Of a stretch of 64,000 nt of DNA, positions 36,463-53,085 are shown in pieces. The stretch lies in assembly GCF_017591425.1 (NCBI RefSeq), contig NW_024467120.1:11718001-11782000 (forward strand), written 5' to 3'. The stretch comes from Ochotona curzoniae. Its lineage: Eukaryota; Chordata; Mammalia; Lagomorpha; Ochotonidae. The notes under the pieces were generated by a model, which had not been told where the DNA came from, searched no databases, and saw only the letters and a program-made list of their open reading frames with translations. The translations under genes and the position numbers were made by a program. Each line of letters starts with the position of its first letter. Within the stretch, counting starts at the first letter, position 1.

Positions 36463-37900
36463 GGCAATCACCTGAAATAATAATAGCAACAACGATTGGC
36501 CCTCGGGATGTGTGAAAGCTCGTGTTTGTAGTGATGGCAGCGTGAAACCAGTTTTCCATTGACTGGGGGTTTCAGACATAACTTCCACAATGCCGTGGCA
36601 TTTCCTGGACTCGCCGAGGAGCTTCATTCCCTGTGTAAACCTCATGTTTTGGTGAAAACAGTGGTACAAAGCGCCAGAACTCAGTGATACTACAATGAAC
36701 ACTCAAACTTCAGATTAAAACTGTGCAATCTCTGATTGAAATTTATTAAACCTGTTTGCAAACTCCTTTTATTCTCCGTTTCTCTGATGAGCTGCTTACA
36801 ATGTGTGTTCCCAGGGTTGCGCGTTTTACCACTATTAATTAACGTCACCAACTCATTCTTACATCTATGACCCTACCCAACATTGCCAAACACTGAGACA
36901 AGCATTGCGCCACTTTAAGTCATTTTACAAAGAAAAGGGAATATTCCAGGGTAAATTTGAGGAAAATCTTTAACTTGTGTAGGCATTCATTAAGTTAAAA
37001 CGGTTTCACATGGTAAATGGAGATTGCCTGAGAGCGAAAAGCCGCGGATGAGTTTACATCTTAAAGGCGCCCAGGCGCGCAGGAGGGAGCCACATCATCC
37101 CGCGCGCGCAGCCGAGGTTCTCAAACAGGTCCGCAGAGACCTTTGTCGCCACGTTGGAGGAACTCTGGCCAAACCTGCAAAGCAAATCCCATCAAGGAGG
37201 TGGAAAACAGTCGCGATTGCTTTAAGTACAACTGTAACACAAAAGTGAAAAAGCATGTTGTAGCTGAACACTTTAGCAAACTCTTTAGTGCACTCGTGGC
37301 ATTTAACTGAATTCAACATTTCGGAGGATTGGGATTTCAGTTCCACGCTGGTTTCGCCAGCAATCTTTGTTTTTAGCTTTTTTTTTCTTCAATATTTCCA
37401 TCTTAATGGAATTAGCTGCCATTACAGTGAACAGGGTCTATGCAAATGAAGGATGCTAGAGCTGCCTTCCTAATGGCTACGTAGGAACCCCAGAGCGAGC
37501 CAATCCAAAGCTGCAATCTTTTAGCAACACTAGTGAAACTTAACCACTGTGCTGTTTCTTTTCAATGAGTTCAGAGCGCGGATAAGATTCTTGCAGTGTA
37601 TCCTGCGGCTTCCTTGGAATAGGTCACATGCTTATCCCACTCGAGAACAAGGCGCAGCCGGGCTGGCGGGCGCCCGTGTCGGCCGCGTACCTGGGATAAC
37701 TTCCCCCAGAGAGCTCAAACCTTAACTAGACTAAGTAATTTGGGGAAACCTATTCGAAATCGGAACACTATTCGGTAAAATAGATTTCAAAGCACATTTC
37801 AGTGATGAGAATGTCATGTTGTATGTTGTGTAATGAAAAGATGACCAAAAATAAACCTTTCAATTGCGGATTGAGGGGAAAAGTGAAAAGAACTGAACGG
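36463..37900. other. No gene seen between H1-1 and the first H3
   Basis: Unique, SINE-free DNA. A small CpG-rich patch with an open frame of 74 codons at 37024-37248 shows no known domain. An octamer-like ATGCAAAT lies at about 37440. Nothing here can be called a gene. Confidence 0.4.
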
Positions 37901-37909
37901 TAGACAAAC

Positions 37910-38480
<571 letters not shown>

Positions 38481-38514
38481 ACGCGACCATCCTTGCTTAA
38501 GTTATAAACACAAA

Positions 38515-38530
38515 GGCTCTTTTCAGAGCC
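38515..38530 (+). terminator. H3C1: Histone 3' stem-loop of first H3
   Basis: GGCTCTTTTCAGAGCC followed by ACC, the consensus SLBP site, 34 nt after the stop. Confidence 0.95.
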
Positions 38531-38939
38531 ACCTAATTGTTTCAATGGAAGTTGCTGTAATCATTTGTAATAAGATTCTACCCTCCGACACCGGCAAGTT
38601 TAGGATTTAGTGCTAACTCCAACAGGCTTTTGGTAGGAGCCTTTTTGAGATAAAAGGACTGGATTAAGTTGAAGGACTCGCCACACCATTCAGTTTCCCG
38701 TCTATAACGTAAACGCTCTTAACTTTTTATAATTGCTTCACATTTTAAAAACCAATCTTGCAGAGGTGGTCTATTTTCTGCCCGGAATGAAAAACACTCG
38801 TGGTTTTAACTGTAAATTTGACACCAGTTTCAAATTTACATAGCGTGTAAGCAGCGCTGAAAAAAGTTACTAATAATGAACGCTTTACAAAGATTTTTTT
38901 TTTTAAAAAAAAACGCGTTTCTAGAATTTGGGTGTCTGC

Positions 38940-39391
<452 letters not shown>

Positions 39392-39429
39392 ACTTTCTGA
39401 CTTCATTTTGGCATAACTCTTGAATCAAA

Positions 39430-39445
39430 GGCCCTTATCAGGGCC
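39430..39445 (+). terminator. H4C1: Histone 3' stem-loop of first H4
   Basis: GGCCCTTATCAGGGCC, stem GGCCCT/AGGGCC with loop TATC, 38 nt after the stop. This stem variant is shared with the mirrored H4 gene although the surrounding sequence has diverged. Confidence 0.93.
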
Positions 39446-40036
39446 AACCACTTTGTCTGCGAAAGGGCACTGTTTGCTTGCCTCCCCAGTTATTCTTTTT
39501 GGCACAGTTTTTGGAATGAGTAACAGCGAGGAGAAGGAGCTCATTACGGTTGTCTAGCTTAAATGGAGATTCGCAATATTGAGCAGTTTGGATTGCGTGT
39601 GCTTTACAACAAATGTCTGCCTCTTGGTGTATATTGAGTAGACTGTTGAGCTCCTTTATGGCGGTTCCACCATGCCCGAGTTTGAACCCATTTTTATAAA
39701 TTTCTGTGTTTATGAAACAAATTCTCCTTAGCTGTATATCCCACCAGCCTAATAAAAACAGAAAGGGGTGCGTTACAAAGCTGGGGAAAATATGCCATAG
39801 CATCCATCCCCAAATAAATTTACATAAAGGTAAGATGGGTATAGGAAGATACTTGGTGCACCTCTCGCTGGGTCCCAGGAAATTAGAAGCAACCTGAGAA
39901 GCACCAGAGATGATGTATTCTACACGACTGGGGAAAATTAGTTGCCCTTGGCAGTCCAACGACTTAAGCCCAAACTCATGACATTGAAATAACTTTTAAG
40001 CCTAGAAACAGTACAGTTCTTTCTGAATGTTTGGGT
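39446..40036. other. Spacer at the centre of the inverted repeat; no gene seen
   Basis: About 590 bp between the two H4 stem-loops. AT-rich, not self-complementary as far as I can see, and without SINE or recognisable exon. Confidence 0.6.
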
Positions 40037-40052
40037 GGCCCTGATAAGGGCC
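40037..40052 (-). terminator. H4C2: Histone 3' stem-loop of second H4
   Basis: On the minus strand GGCCCTTATCAGGGCC, the same variant as the first H4 gene. Confidence 0.93.
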
Positions 40053-40089
40053 TTTGGGTGGGAAAGGCTAGGATAACGAAGTCGAAAGT

Positions 40090-40545
<456 letters not shown>

Positions 40546-40944
40546 ACACCCAAATTCTAGAAACGCGTTTAAAAAAAAAAAAAAATTTGTAAAGCGTCCA
40601 TTAACAACTTTTTTCAGTGCTGCTTACACGCTACGTAAATTTGAAACTGGTGTCAAATTTAGTTAAAACCACGGGTTTTCTTCATTCCGGGGAGAAATAG
40701 ACTACCCCTGCAAGATTGGTTTTAAAAATGCGAAGCAACTTTTTATAAAAAGTTAAGAGCGTTTACGTTATAGACGGGAAACTGAATGGTGTGGCGAGTC
40801 CTTCAACTTAATCCAGTTCTTTTATCTCAAAAAGGCTCCTACCAAAAACCTGTTGGAGTTAGCACTAAATCCTAAACTTGCCGGTGTCGGAGGGTAGAAT
40901 CTTATTACAAATGATTACAGCAACTTCCATTGAAACAATTAGGT

Positions 40945-40960
40945 GGCCCTGAAAAGAGCC
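40945..40960 (-). terminator. H3C2: Histone 3' stem-loop of second H3, with G-U pair
   Basis: Minus strand GGCTCTTTTCAGGGCC. The fourth stem pair is U-G instead of the U-A of the left-arm H3, so the fold is kept with a wobble. Confidence 0.93.
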
Positions 40961-40994
40961 TTTGTGTTTATAACTTAAGCAAGGATGGTCGCGT

Positions 40995-41560
<566 letters not shown>

Positions 41561-41818
41561 CATGTTGGTTCACTATACGGTACTATCTATCTGGTGAACG
41601 GACATGACATTATTTACCCTTTTGCATCCCTTATCTGTTTTGTGCAAAAATGCTTACAGTGCAAGCTTCAGGGAAGACGATACTCTCCACACACACAAAA
41701 ATAACCAGTTCAGTTTTTTAAAGGCTATCATTGTGAATTTCATTTGAAAAGTATAGGCAACTACGGAAAATATTCTTACATAAACTGAACACTACAAATT
41801 ATTGCTTAAACAATGCTC

Positions 41819-42131
41819 GGGGCCCAGCGCCGTAACCCAGCGGCTTAAGTCCTCGCATTGAACACGCCAGGATCCCATTTGGGCGCCGGTTCTAATCCGG
41901 GAGGACCTACTTCCCATCCAGTTTCCTGCTTGTTGTCTTGGAACGCGGTAGAGGACAGCCCAAAGCCTTTGCACCTTGCATCTGCATGGGAGAACTGGTA
42001 GAGGGTCCTGACTACGGATCTGCACAGCTCCGACGGCTGGGGACTAAATCAACGAACGGAGTATCTCCCTCTCTTGTCTGCATTTATCTGACTATCCAAA
42101 AATGAAAGCTTACTGAGAAAAAAAAAAAAAC
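41819..42131 (+). mobile_element. C-repeat SINE between H3 and H2A
   Basis: GGGGCCCAGCGCCGTAACCC head, B-box GGTTCTAATCCGG, and a pure A tail at 42118-42131. It is the only well-preserved SINE inside the histone block. Confidence 0.8.
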
Positions 42132-42313
42132 CCCAAGCTTCGCTTTCACTGTCACAATCGCCTTTCAAAAATACTCGGCTAACTCTTAAGCTTAAATATT
42201 GGGGAAAGGAAGAACGCTTGGGTATGTCGGCTCACTAGCACAGAATTTCTGAGAAAGAACGTTTTGTATTGATGACATTTAAAAGCATGCAGCCCCTCTC
42301 TTATGTTGTGAGT

Positions 42314-42329
42314 GGCTCTGAAAAGAGCC
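42314..42329 (-). terminator. H2AC4: Histone 3' stem-loop of first H2A
   Basis: Minus strand GGCTCTTTTCAGAGCC, followed by ACTC and a purine-rich AAGAGAGGGG that could pair with U7 snRNA. Confidence 0.94.
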
Positions 42330-42367
42330 TTTGTGTTTAGGATGACTAAGTAAGGGATGCTGATATC

Positions 42368-42900
<533 letters not shown>

Positions 42901-43179
42901 GAATTTGGATCCTTCATTTGCGTATATCCTTACTGTGCGTGGGGATTATGTTAGATCCAATCAGTAATCGCGTCTCGTGTTGTGTTGGTGTGTTACAAAC
43001 TAATTGAATCTACTTCTTTTTCTCAAAATAGGATTGTTAAACAGGATGTAGGGATATTTGTCCTCTTTTTGACTTGTCATAATGTAGCCTGATATAGAAT
43101 AATACCTTCAAGCAATTCAAACTAAGCGTAGAATTAAGGGAGGTAGATGCTTAAGTGTAACTGATAAATTTGAATTCCG

Positions 43180-43462
43180 GTTTTGTGGCCTCCCACGAGA
43201 TTGGCATTGCCTGTGGGTACTGGTTCCTGTTTCTGCTGCTGAACTTCTTATTAGCCCGCTGTTAATGGCATGAGAAAAGCATCAAAAGTTTGCCCAGGAA
43301 TTTGGGCTCCTGCCCCTGTGTGAGATTTCTACATGAAGCTCCTGGCTAGTACCTTTGGTCTAGCCCAGCTATGGCCGCTGTGTCCCTCTGGATGCTAACC
43401 CAGTGGAAGCAGGATCTTGTGCTCTGCTTTTGGTTAAAAAAAAAAAAAAAATCTTTAAAAAG
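43180..43462 (+). mobile_element. Old SINE, probably C-repeat related
   Basis: GGCATTGCCTGTGGGTACTG, GGGCTCCTGCCCCTGTGTG and an A run followed by ATCTTTAAAAAG. Highly diverged. Confidence 0.5.
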
Positions 43463-46400
43463 AAAAGGAAAAGTCTACAGTGTGATTTAGCTCTTAGATA
43501 TTCCAGCCAAATGGCTTTTTGCAGCTGCTCATTCCTGCCTCAAGATTAAAACACTGAACTTGTGGTAACAACTATTAATGCTTTGGTGGGGGGTGGTGTG
43601 TTGTAATTAACAGATTTAGAAAACAACAAACTCAGGACAATTTCTGAACAAATTCCATAAGGGAGCATGAAGAGGATTATTAATCAATGCAATATAAATT
43701 GCAGCGATCAAGAGACTTGATGTGGGAGAATTGCACCCTGCATTTATTCACTATATACTTACTAGGTATCTGTGAGCAAACACTGGGAGAAGCTACACAA
43801 TGAGATAAGCAATGATATAAATGCATGTATGTACAAACATATATGATGAGTGGTATGAAAAAAATTTAAATGAAAAGTGATAGTTGAGAGAAATGTGGGC
43901 AGAGAGGGAAAGTACCACTAAAAGAAGTTTTTCTGGGCTATGTCTTGCTTTAATTCTAAGCCTCACAAAATGAGAGAAGGGAACAAAAAATCCTTGAATT
44001 TAGGCTTGAGGAAGGTAAAAGAGCCAGCTCCATACACTAACTACTTCAGCAATGTACATTTCTATTTGAAGCCAGGGCAACATCAAGGAACTAAAATCAA
44101 AAGACATAGCTATATTATTTTCCGAAAATAAAATTACAGTCACTTCTGGATAGGGCAGTGAGTCCACACAGGTTTAGATACAATAGAAACTAAGATGAAC
44201 GGCTGTACTGAAAGCCAGGCGCAGCAGTGCAGATAGTCACATCAATGATCTATACTGTGGCATGAGTAAGAACAAAGTTTTCCACTTATCCAGGGTAGCT
44301 GGAGTGAAAGAAATCAACAAGCACCTAACAGCTTCAGGAATACCATCTGTAGGTGTCTCACAAAAGGACATTCTAGGCAACTGTTTTTGAAAAAGATGTG
44401 GAAGCTAAATTCCAAAAATGGAGATATTTGAAGTTACTCATCCCAAACAAATTTGAAAAGAAGTACTTGCTTCCCCAAAACAACACCAGCTCCAGTAGCC
44501 ACAAAAGCAAGAGAATCTGAAGCTCCCTGCATCCCTGAGATAGGTTGACAATCAGTAGGCCTATCTGTATATGTGTTTGTGCATGCAATATATATGACAA
44601 ACACTAAAGAAATTAGACAGTTTCCAAAGACTATTGATAATTCCTAAAGATAAAATAAATGAAACTTGTTAAAAAATGCCACTCAAGTAATTCCCAGGGC
44701 AGCCAGAAATAGAGCAAAGGGTCAACAATTTGTGGGAAGGCAAATGTATGGAAAAGTCACGAAAAAGGCTAATCACTCTAGTTTGTAACATAGATCCCTC
44801 TGGGGCCTTCTCCAGCCTAAGGGTTTACAAGTCTACCTGGTGACAAATATAGTGTCCTGGTAGAGTATGTGGGGCATTTCAGCAAATGGGGGAAGGCAGA
44901 GAACTCTTCCTATACAGACAACTTAAAATATTTCTGATTCCAATCTGGCAAGGGTTTTACTCTTCACACTATTAAGCTGAAGATAGCAAATATTACATTA
45001 ATTTTCTATGACCTGAACACGTTACTTGTTATCAGAAATGCCCAGTGGGTTCTTTCCTTAGCTTAGTTAGAAATAAAAAGCTGGGAATCTGTTGCAGACA
45101 GAAAAGTTTATTTGCGAAGGAACCAGGTGAGCAGGGAAGGGAGAGGGACAGTGAAAACACCTCTCATTAAAACGCCGGGAGGTGGGGTGCCTCTGGAAAG
45201 GGGAGGGAGAGAAAGACACCAAAGATTTGAGGAAGGGTCTTGGGGTTTTAAGCATTCCCTGACCCCTCCAAGTTGAGCAGAGAACCTACAGGTAAGATAT
45301 TCACCATCGGTGGTCTCTTAATCACTTAGGAAATGGGTGGGCAATGCTGGTGCCGTCCACCTGAAGGTGTGGCCAGGACCTCACCAGGACTAGAAGGTCT
45401 CACTATTTAAAAAGGCATATTGGCTAGACTGATTTTGAAAAATGGAACCTAGGCTTGTAAAGATAAAAAATAAAACATTTGGATTTAATTGCTCAACTCT
45501 GCAATTCAAAAATATTTAAAGATGAACAACGCCCACCATTCAAACATACTTTTGGAAGTTGGCAATGTAGCATGTTTTTGAGATTGTAAACAGCTTTTCA
45601 AGAAGGCAACTGGGTACCTGTATTAAGAAACAAAATCACATTAAAGTCCATTGAATGCATGCATTCCATCTGTATATTTACCTAAAATAATCTCTTGAAT
45701 TGTGTTAAAAAGTGTCAAAAAACACCATGGTTTTACAATGTTTGCTAAAGGTATGGTGATTAAAGAAAGGCAAGTTACCTAATTCTTTACAATGAAATGC
45801 ATTCATCAGTATGATCAATACAAACTATTAATCTTAAAAGATAATAAAAAAAGGCAAAATGATTTTGTGATAGGACACATGTAAGTATAGATTTGACAAG
45901 CTAAAATTTCTGAAAACAAAAATCACCAAATGTTCTGCATAATGGAATTACAACTGGTTCTATGCATGTAGGAAAGAACAATTTTCTCTTTTCTTTCCCT
46001 ATCACTAGGCCATTGAGTGACAGCCCTACAACAGACTCATAAGACAAATGCAGCCAAATATATTCAGCATAATTTTTTTTTTATCCTATGGAAAGGAGTC
46101 CATAGAATAAAGAGCCAAGGAAACAGGACATCTGCGTGATTGCTACGGTAGCTGAACTGTCGTGAGCACATGACTGGTAAGAGGAGTGTGCCGTAGAGCC
46201 GCAGCAACATCCCTGTGATGCGACTACAAGGGAGAATTCAGGGGATGGCGCCAGGCTCGTTTCAGGTCAGAGGACTCTGTTCCAATCTCATGTCCTTTTT
46301 CAGAAGAGAAGGGTTTAGATGAGTACAAACTCCTCGCAGCTTCTGTTGTTTTCTCAAATGTCAAAGCCTTGTATTAGGGGATAGTATATCCAGAACCGCA

Positions 46401-47142
46401 TAACTACATTACTTTAAAATGTTTTTTAACAGTAGGCAAGTATTACTATCACAACAAGTTAAAAATTCATTAACATTTATATTCCCTCATGGAAGTGAGA
46501 AGCCAAGCAAAGCACAGGAGTGCTGCCAGCCTGCGGGGGGTGCTGAAAGCTGTGCTGGGAGGCAACGATCCTGTTGCCTGCTGTAGACCCAGGGCACACT
46601 CTGAGTTCCTCATCTCCTCAAGCCTTTCTTTCCGAAATCCTGAGATCCCTCTGAACATTTTCTCATCGGGGTCTTTGTAGACATCTTCTTTTCCTAATTC
46701 TTAGCCAGCCTCTCTTAAATTAACATTCTGTTCCACCTCTACAAAGTAAATGTTCCTTCAAGACCCACTCACTTATTCATTTCTCAACAGCCAGAGCTAC
46801 AACCAGGGCACCCTGTCCCTCCTCCCTCTAGAAATTCAGGGCTTCAGAGTCTTCTGGAGTCCACAAACTATAAAGAAAGAACTAGGCATGTAGTAGGGTT
46901 GTTTTCGCTCATTTCTGTTGTAACCCAGAGATTGTAACTCTGCAGAAAATGTGGGAGTGTATAAAGATGATTTTTTTTTTCCCTTCAAAAATTCCTTTTA
47001 TTCATTAAGGACCGGCTAAGTATCATCATGTATAAGTAAAAAGGTCTCGATTCAACATGGAGAGCTTGTGGCTTTGGTTTTGGTTTGTGATATCATGTAT
47101 TCTTGACTTAGTTATTTAAAATGAAAAAGGAAAAGGGAGAGG
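43463..47142. other. No gene seen; possible LTR fragment at 45070-45420 (-)
   Basis: AT-rich DNA with no exon signal and almost no SINEs. The block 45070-45420 is G-rich and carries a reverse AATAAA (AGTTTATTTGCG near 45107), so it could be a MaLR-type LTR on the minus strand. That is a weak call. Confidence 0.35.
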
Positions 47143-47478
47143 TGTAGGCCCCGGTCTCCCAAGGGTTAACACCACAGCTTAACTTCTTAAGGTGTAACAG
47201 GCAATGTTGGCCTGATGCACTCAGCCCCCGGCTTGGCTGGCAAGTTCCCTCCTCCCTGATTCCCCCCTTTTTACATACCCTTGGGGGAGCTTAGGTGTTG
47301 CTTCAGCTTTGGGAAATGCCTGGAGGGGCCAAGCAGACTATAAAAGATGCAGCTTGACTTCAAATAAATCGGCATTCTCCTCACAAGAATGACCCACTGT
47401 GTGTTGTGTGTTTTGTCTGTCTCATAACCCTAGTCCCTCCGCTCGGCTCGGGGTACTCGGCGACGCTGGCGTTGCCCA
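47143..47478 (+). mobile_element. Solo LTR of an endogenous retrovirus
   Basis: TGTAGGCCCCGG at the start and GTTGCCCA at the end give the TG...CA form. In order it has a U3-like region, TATAAAAG at 47339-47346, AATAAA at 47363-47368, then a GT-rich tract (CTGTGTGTTGTGTGTTTTG) and a U5-like end. This is the full promoter-plus-poly(A) layout of an LTR. GGAGAG occurs on both edges (47136-47141 and 47480-47485), a possible but imperfectly placed 6-bp target duplication. No internal viral genes are present. Confidence 0.75.
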
Positions 47479-47638
47479 CGGAGAGGGAGAAAGGAAGGAG
47501 GCTGGCAAAGTTATGAACCCAGAGGTCAATTTGAAAATTAAAATAATATGGTAATGAGTCTCACCCCTCCCAGAGCAAGACCCTCCAGGTCTGCAAGGTC
47601 AACAACTCAAACTGCAGCCTGGGTTTGTACATTTCTTC

Positions 47639-47641
<3 letters not shown>

Positions 47642-47688
<47 letters not shown>
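47642..47688 (+). repeat. (TG)n microsatellite
   Basis: An uninterrupted run of about 23 TG units. It is likely to be polymorphic. Confidence 0.97.
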
Positions 47689-47690
<2 letters not shown>

Positions 47691-47699
47691 CGGGGAGTC

Positions 47700-48723
47700 T
47701 TTCTGGACAAATGTTTCTCACAATATTTTGCATGTACGTAGGAGGTGTTAGCGAGTGCTGACATGGGAAGGGAACCATTTTGTTTGAGAACCTTTCTGTT
47801 TTTGAAGCGATTGCTTTAGATGCCACCTACAGAAAGTGCTTATCAATGAAAGAAAAATAGTCCCCCATGCTTTTTTAGTGACCAACAGTTGCATTTTTCT
47901 CCCCATGAACAACTATCCTGCCTCTCTCCTGGCCTCTGCCGCAAACTGTCTTAGGCTCTTACTGACTGTTATTTCTCAATCTTTTTTTTTTTTAACAAAA
48001 AAGGAAAAATTGATTACAAAGGAAACCATGCCCACTGTCAGCTTCATTCCTTCATCTAGGGTCCCCCCAATGACAGGGGATGGCAGGGGATAGAAAAAGG
48101 TGTGAAATTCAAATCTTCTTCCCTTCCCAGACTCTTGTCAAAATCCATGTCCATGTCTTCATGAATTCAACCATATCTGTGACTCAGGGATTCCTAAAAG
48201 GCAAGAAATATTTAGCAACCTTGGTTAGTGACAACAGGCAAGTAATTACAAGCACAACTTATTTCACTTTGTTTCATTTTTGAAGTTGGAGGTTTCAGGC
48301 AATCTCAAAATAAATAAAAATAATAAAAGCAAATGCCCACTTAACTATGGACCAGGCCTAAGGACCTAGATCAACCCAGTCTACTCTTACGCAAGGCTGA
48401 CAGCCAAATCTCTGGGCATTCCAAAATCACTTTAGGGTCCTACCTGTATGCTTCATCCCAAATGATTCAGGAGGCAGTACAGAAATTCGTCTTCATCAGA
48501 AATGTAACCTCTCAGAAACCAGGAGCGAGTCTGCCAATTAGTCAGAATTGAGGGTGCACACAAAATAAGAATGTAAGCCAGGCAAACTAAGGACACGCTC
48601 GAATACCTGTGTCGTCTGTCTTACCTAGCTAGGCATTTTGCTTATAATTTAAGTAACAGCAAGAGGAATTATACCAGTGAAGTAATATTATCCTACTTAC
48701 AGCGGTTTTAACAAAAAATAGGT
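47700..48723. other. No gene seen
   Basis: AT-rich DNA downstream of the H2B relic. No SINE, exon or promoter signal recognised. Confidence 0.45.
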
Positions 48724-48739
48724 GGCTCTGAAAAGAGCC
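48724..48739 (-). terminator. H2BC3: Intact histone stem-loop of the broken H2B
   Basis: Minus strand GGCTCTTTTCAGAGCC followed by ACC. It has stayed perfect although the gene has lost its 5' end, which suggests recent inactivation or conversion from another copy. Confidence 0.92.
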
Positions 48740-48779
48740 TTTGAAGTTAAATGCAAGTACAAACGCTGACATGCCCAGT

Positions 48780-50400
<1,621 letters not shown>

Positions 50401-50404
50401 TTGC

Positions 50405-50992
<588 letters not shown>

Positions 50993-51033
50993 AGTCCAAT
51001 AAGGACTTAAGTCTCACATTTAAACACCTAAAA

Positions 51034-51049
51034 GGCTCTTTTCAGGGCC
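51034..51049 (+). terminator. Histone 3' stem-loop of second H2A, with G-U pair
   Basis: GGCTCTTTTCAGGGCC, with a U-G wobble at the fourth pair. A purine-rich AAGAGAAGCTGTT at 51064-51076 is a good U7-pairing downstream element. Confidence 0.92.
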
Positions 51050-51439
51050 GTCCACTCTTTCACAAGAGAAGCTGTTAACATAATGTCGTGGGGATTTTCT
51101 TTTGGTCTCATAACCACCATGAGTACTAAGTCGTATGGGAAAACATTTAACGAAAGCCTGTACTTTGTTTTAATGGGTAGAAGGTGGGACTGGTGTGTGT
51201 CAATCCACGAACAGAGCGTTGATTCACTGAAGTGCAGCATATGCAAAACTGAAGCATCTCACTGTTGGTTAATGAGGAACATGACGTTGTGGTCTGTGAC
51301 GTGTGATGGTTTTGACAGACTGCAGTCCTGGTTCCACCCATTACAGACAAGTAAAAGAGGAACCGCCCTTTTGCTAGGCTACACCAGAATTTAGCGAACT
51401 GCAACCCCAAGCAGGATGACGCAACAATTCTTCCAATTA

Positions 51440-52012
<573 letters not shown>

Positions 52013-52040
52013 ATTTGGCAAATTGCCTCGAAAATAAAAA

Positions 52041-52056
52041 GGCTCTTTTCAGAGCC
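52041..52056 (+). terminator. H3C3: Histone 3' stem-loop of third H3
   Basis: GGCTCTTTTCAGAGCC followed by ACCC, 28 nt after the stop. Confidence 0.95.
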
Positions 52057-52109
52057 ACCCACAATGACACTTAAAAGTAGTTGTAACAGTGTACAAAGCC
52101 CAAAATTTT

Positions 52110-52305
52110 TAAAGTGTGTTGGAAAGTCGTAGGGCTCAGTTGATATGGAGCCAGGATCTTGGTTTGTAGAAGCATTTCTCCGGGGCCACAGGTCTTGTGG
52201 GGGCTGTCATCTAGGGCTTTTCCAGCGCAAGCGGGGGCTGGAAGGGAAGTGGGATCCCGGCTGAACCCAAGGGAGGAATTTGGCCGCTAGGTAATTATGG
52301 ACCCC
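52110..52305 (-). mobile_element. Eroded C-repeat SINE fragment
   Basis: GGAGCCAGGATCTTGG, GGAAGGGAAGTGGGATCCCGG and TTGGCCGCTAGG are recognisable antisense blocks. The ends are lost. Confidence 0.45.
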
Positions 52306-52797
52306 CAAAATTAAAGTATTAATGCGCTTTTTCTTATCCGTCTGCTAATCACCTCACTAGGGTGGGTTGTGTCCCTAAATGTGGCTTATTTTCTGAATAC
52401 TGCCTTGCACATAAAAAGTTGGACAAGGGTTAATGTTTGTTTAGGTTTTTGAGATTATGTACCTATAGCAATTAAGACTGTTGTAAGCAAATCTCATTTT
52501 CTCACAAAAGATCTTTTGTTCAGCGTCTTTCAGGTAAAATCTTAGCAAATGTACAAGCAGTTTCTGTTTCTCTTCCTATTGCTAAGTGCCTTAGTGTTAA
52601 ATGAGGTAGTGTTCTGAGGTCTAGACAATATTGTTAACTTTGGGTGCACAAGCCGAAATCTAGTGCAAGAGAAACCGAAGTTTTGGCTGTCACCATCTTT
52701 TTACATTTTACAGAAATATAGAATAGTATGTACCCCTTGTTTTCCTTTATCATGTTTTTATTGCTTTGTTTTTACAGATAGATCTGGCACCTGCAAT
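52306..52797. other. No gene seen
   Basis: AT-rich DNA with no exon, promoter or recognisable repeat. Confidence 0.45.
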
Positions 52798-53085
52798 TTT
52801 TTTTTTCTTTTAAGATTTATTTTTTTTATCACAAAGTCCGTCCAATGATTCACTCCCCAAGTGGCTGCAACAGCCAGTGCTGCACCAATCCAAAGACAGG
52901 AGTCAGGAACTTCCTACAAGTCTCCCACGGGGTGCAGGGTCCCAAGGCTTTAGGCTGTCCTGGACTGCTTTCCCAGGCCACAAGCAGGGAGTTGGATGGG
53001 AAGCAGGGCTGCTGGGATTAGAACCGGTGACCATATGGGATCCAGGCACGATCAAGAGGAAGACTTTAGCCGCTTGGCCATCTCT
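52798..53085 (-). mobile_element. C-repeat SINE (CSINE)
   Basis: T-rich head, TTTTAAGATTTATTTTTTTT, then CCAATGATTCACTCCCCAAG. Ends near CCGCTTGGCC. Confidence 0.8.

Noticed and set aside
37024..37248. A 74-codon frame in a CpG-rich patch between H1-1 and the first H3.
   Set aside because: No histone-like or other recognisable sequence and no stem-loop downstream.
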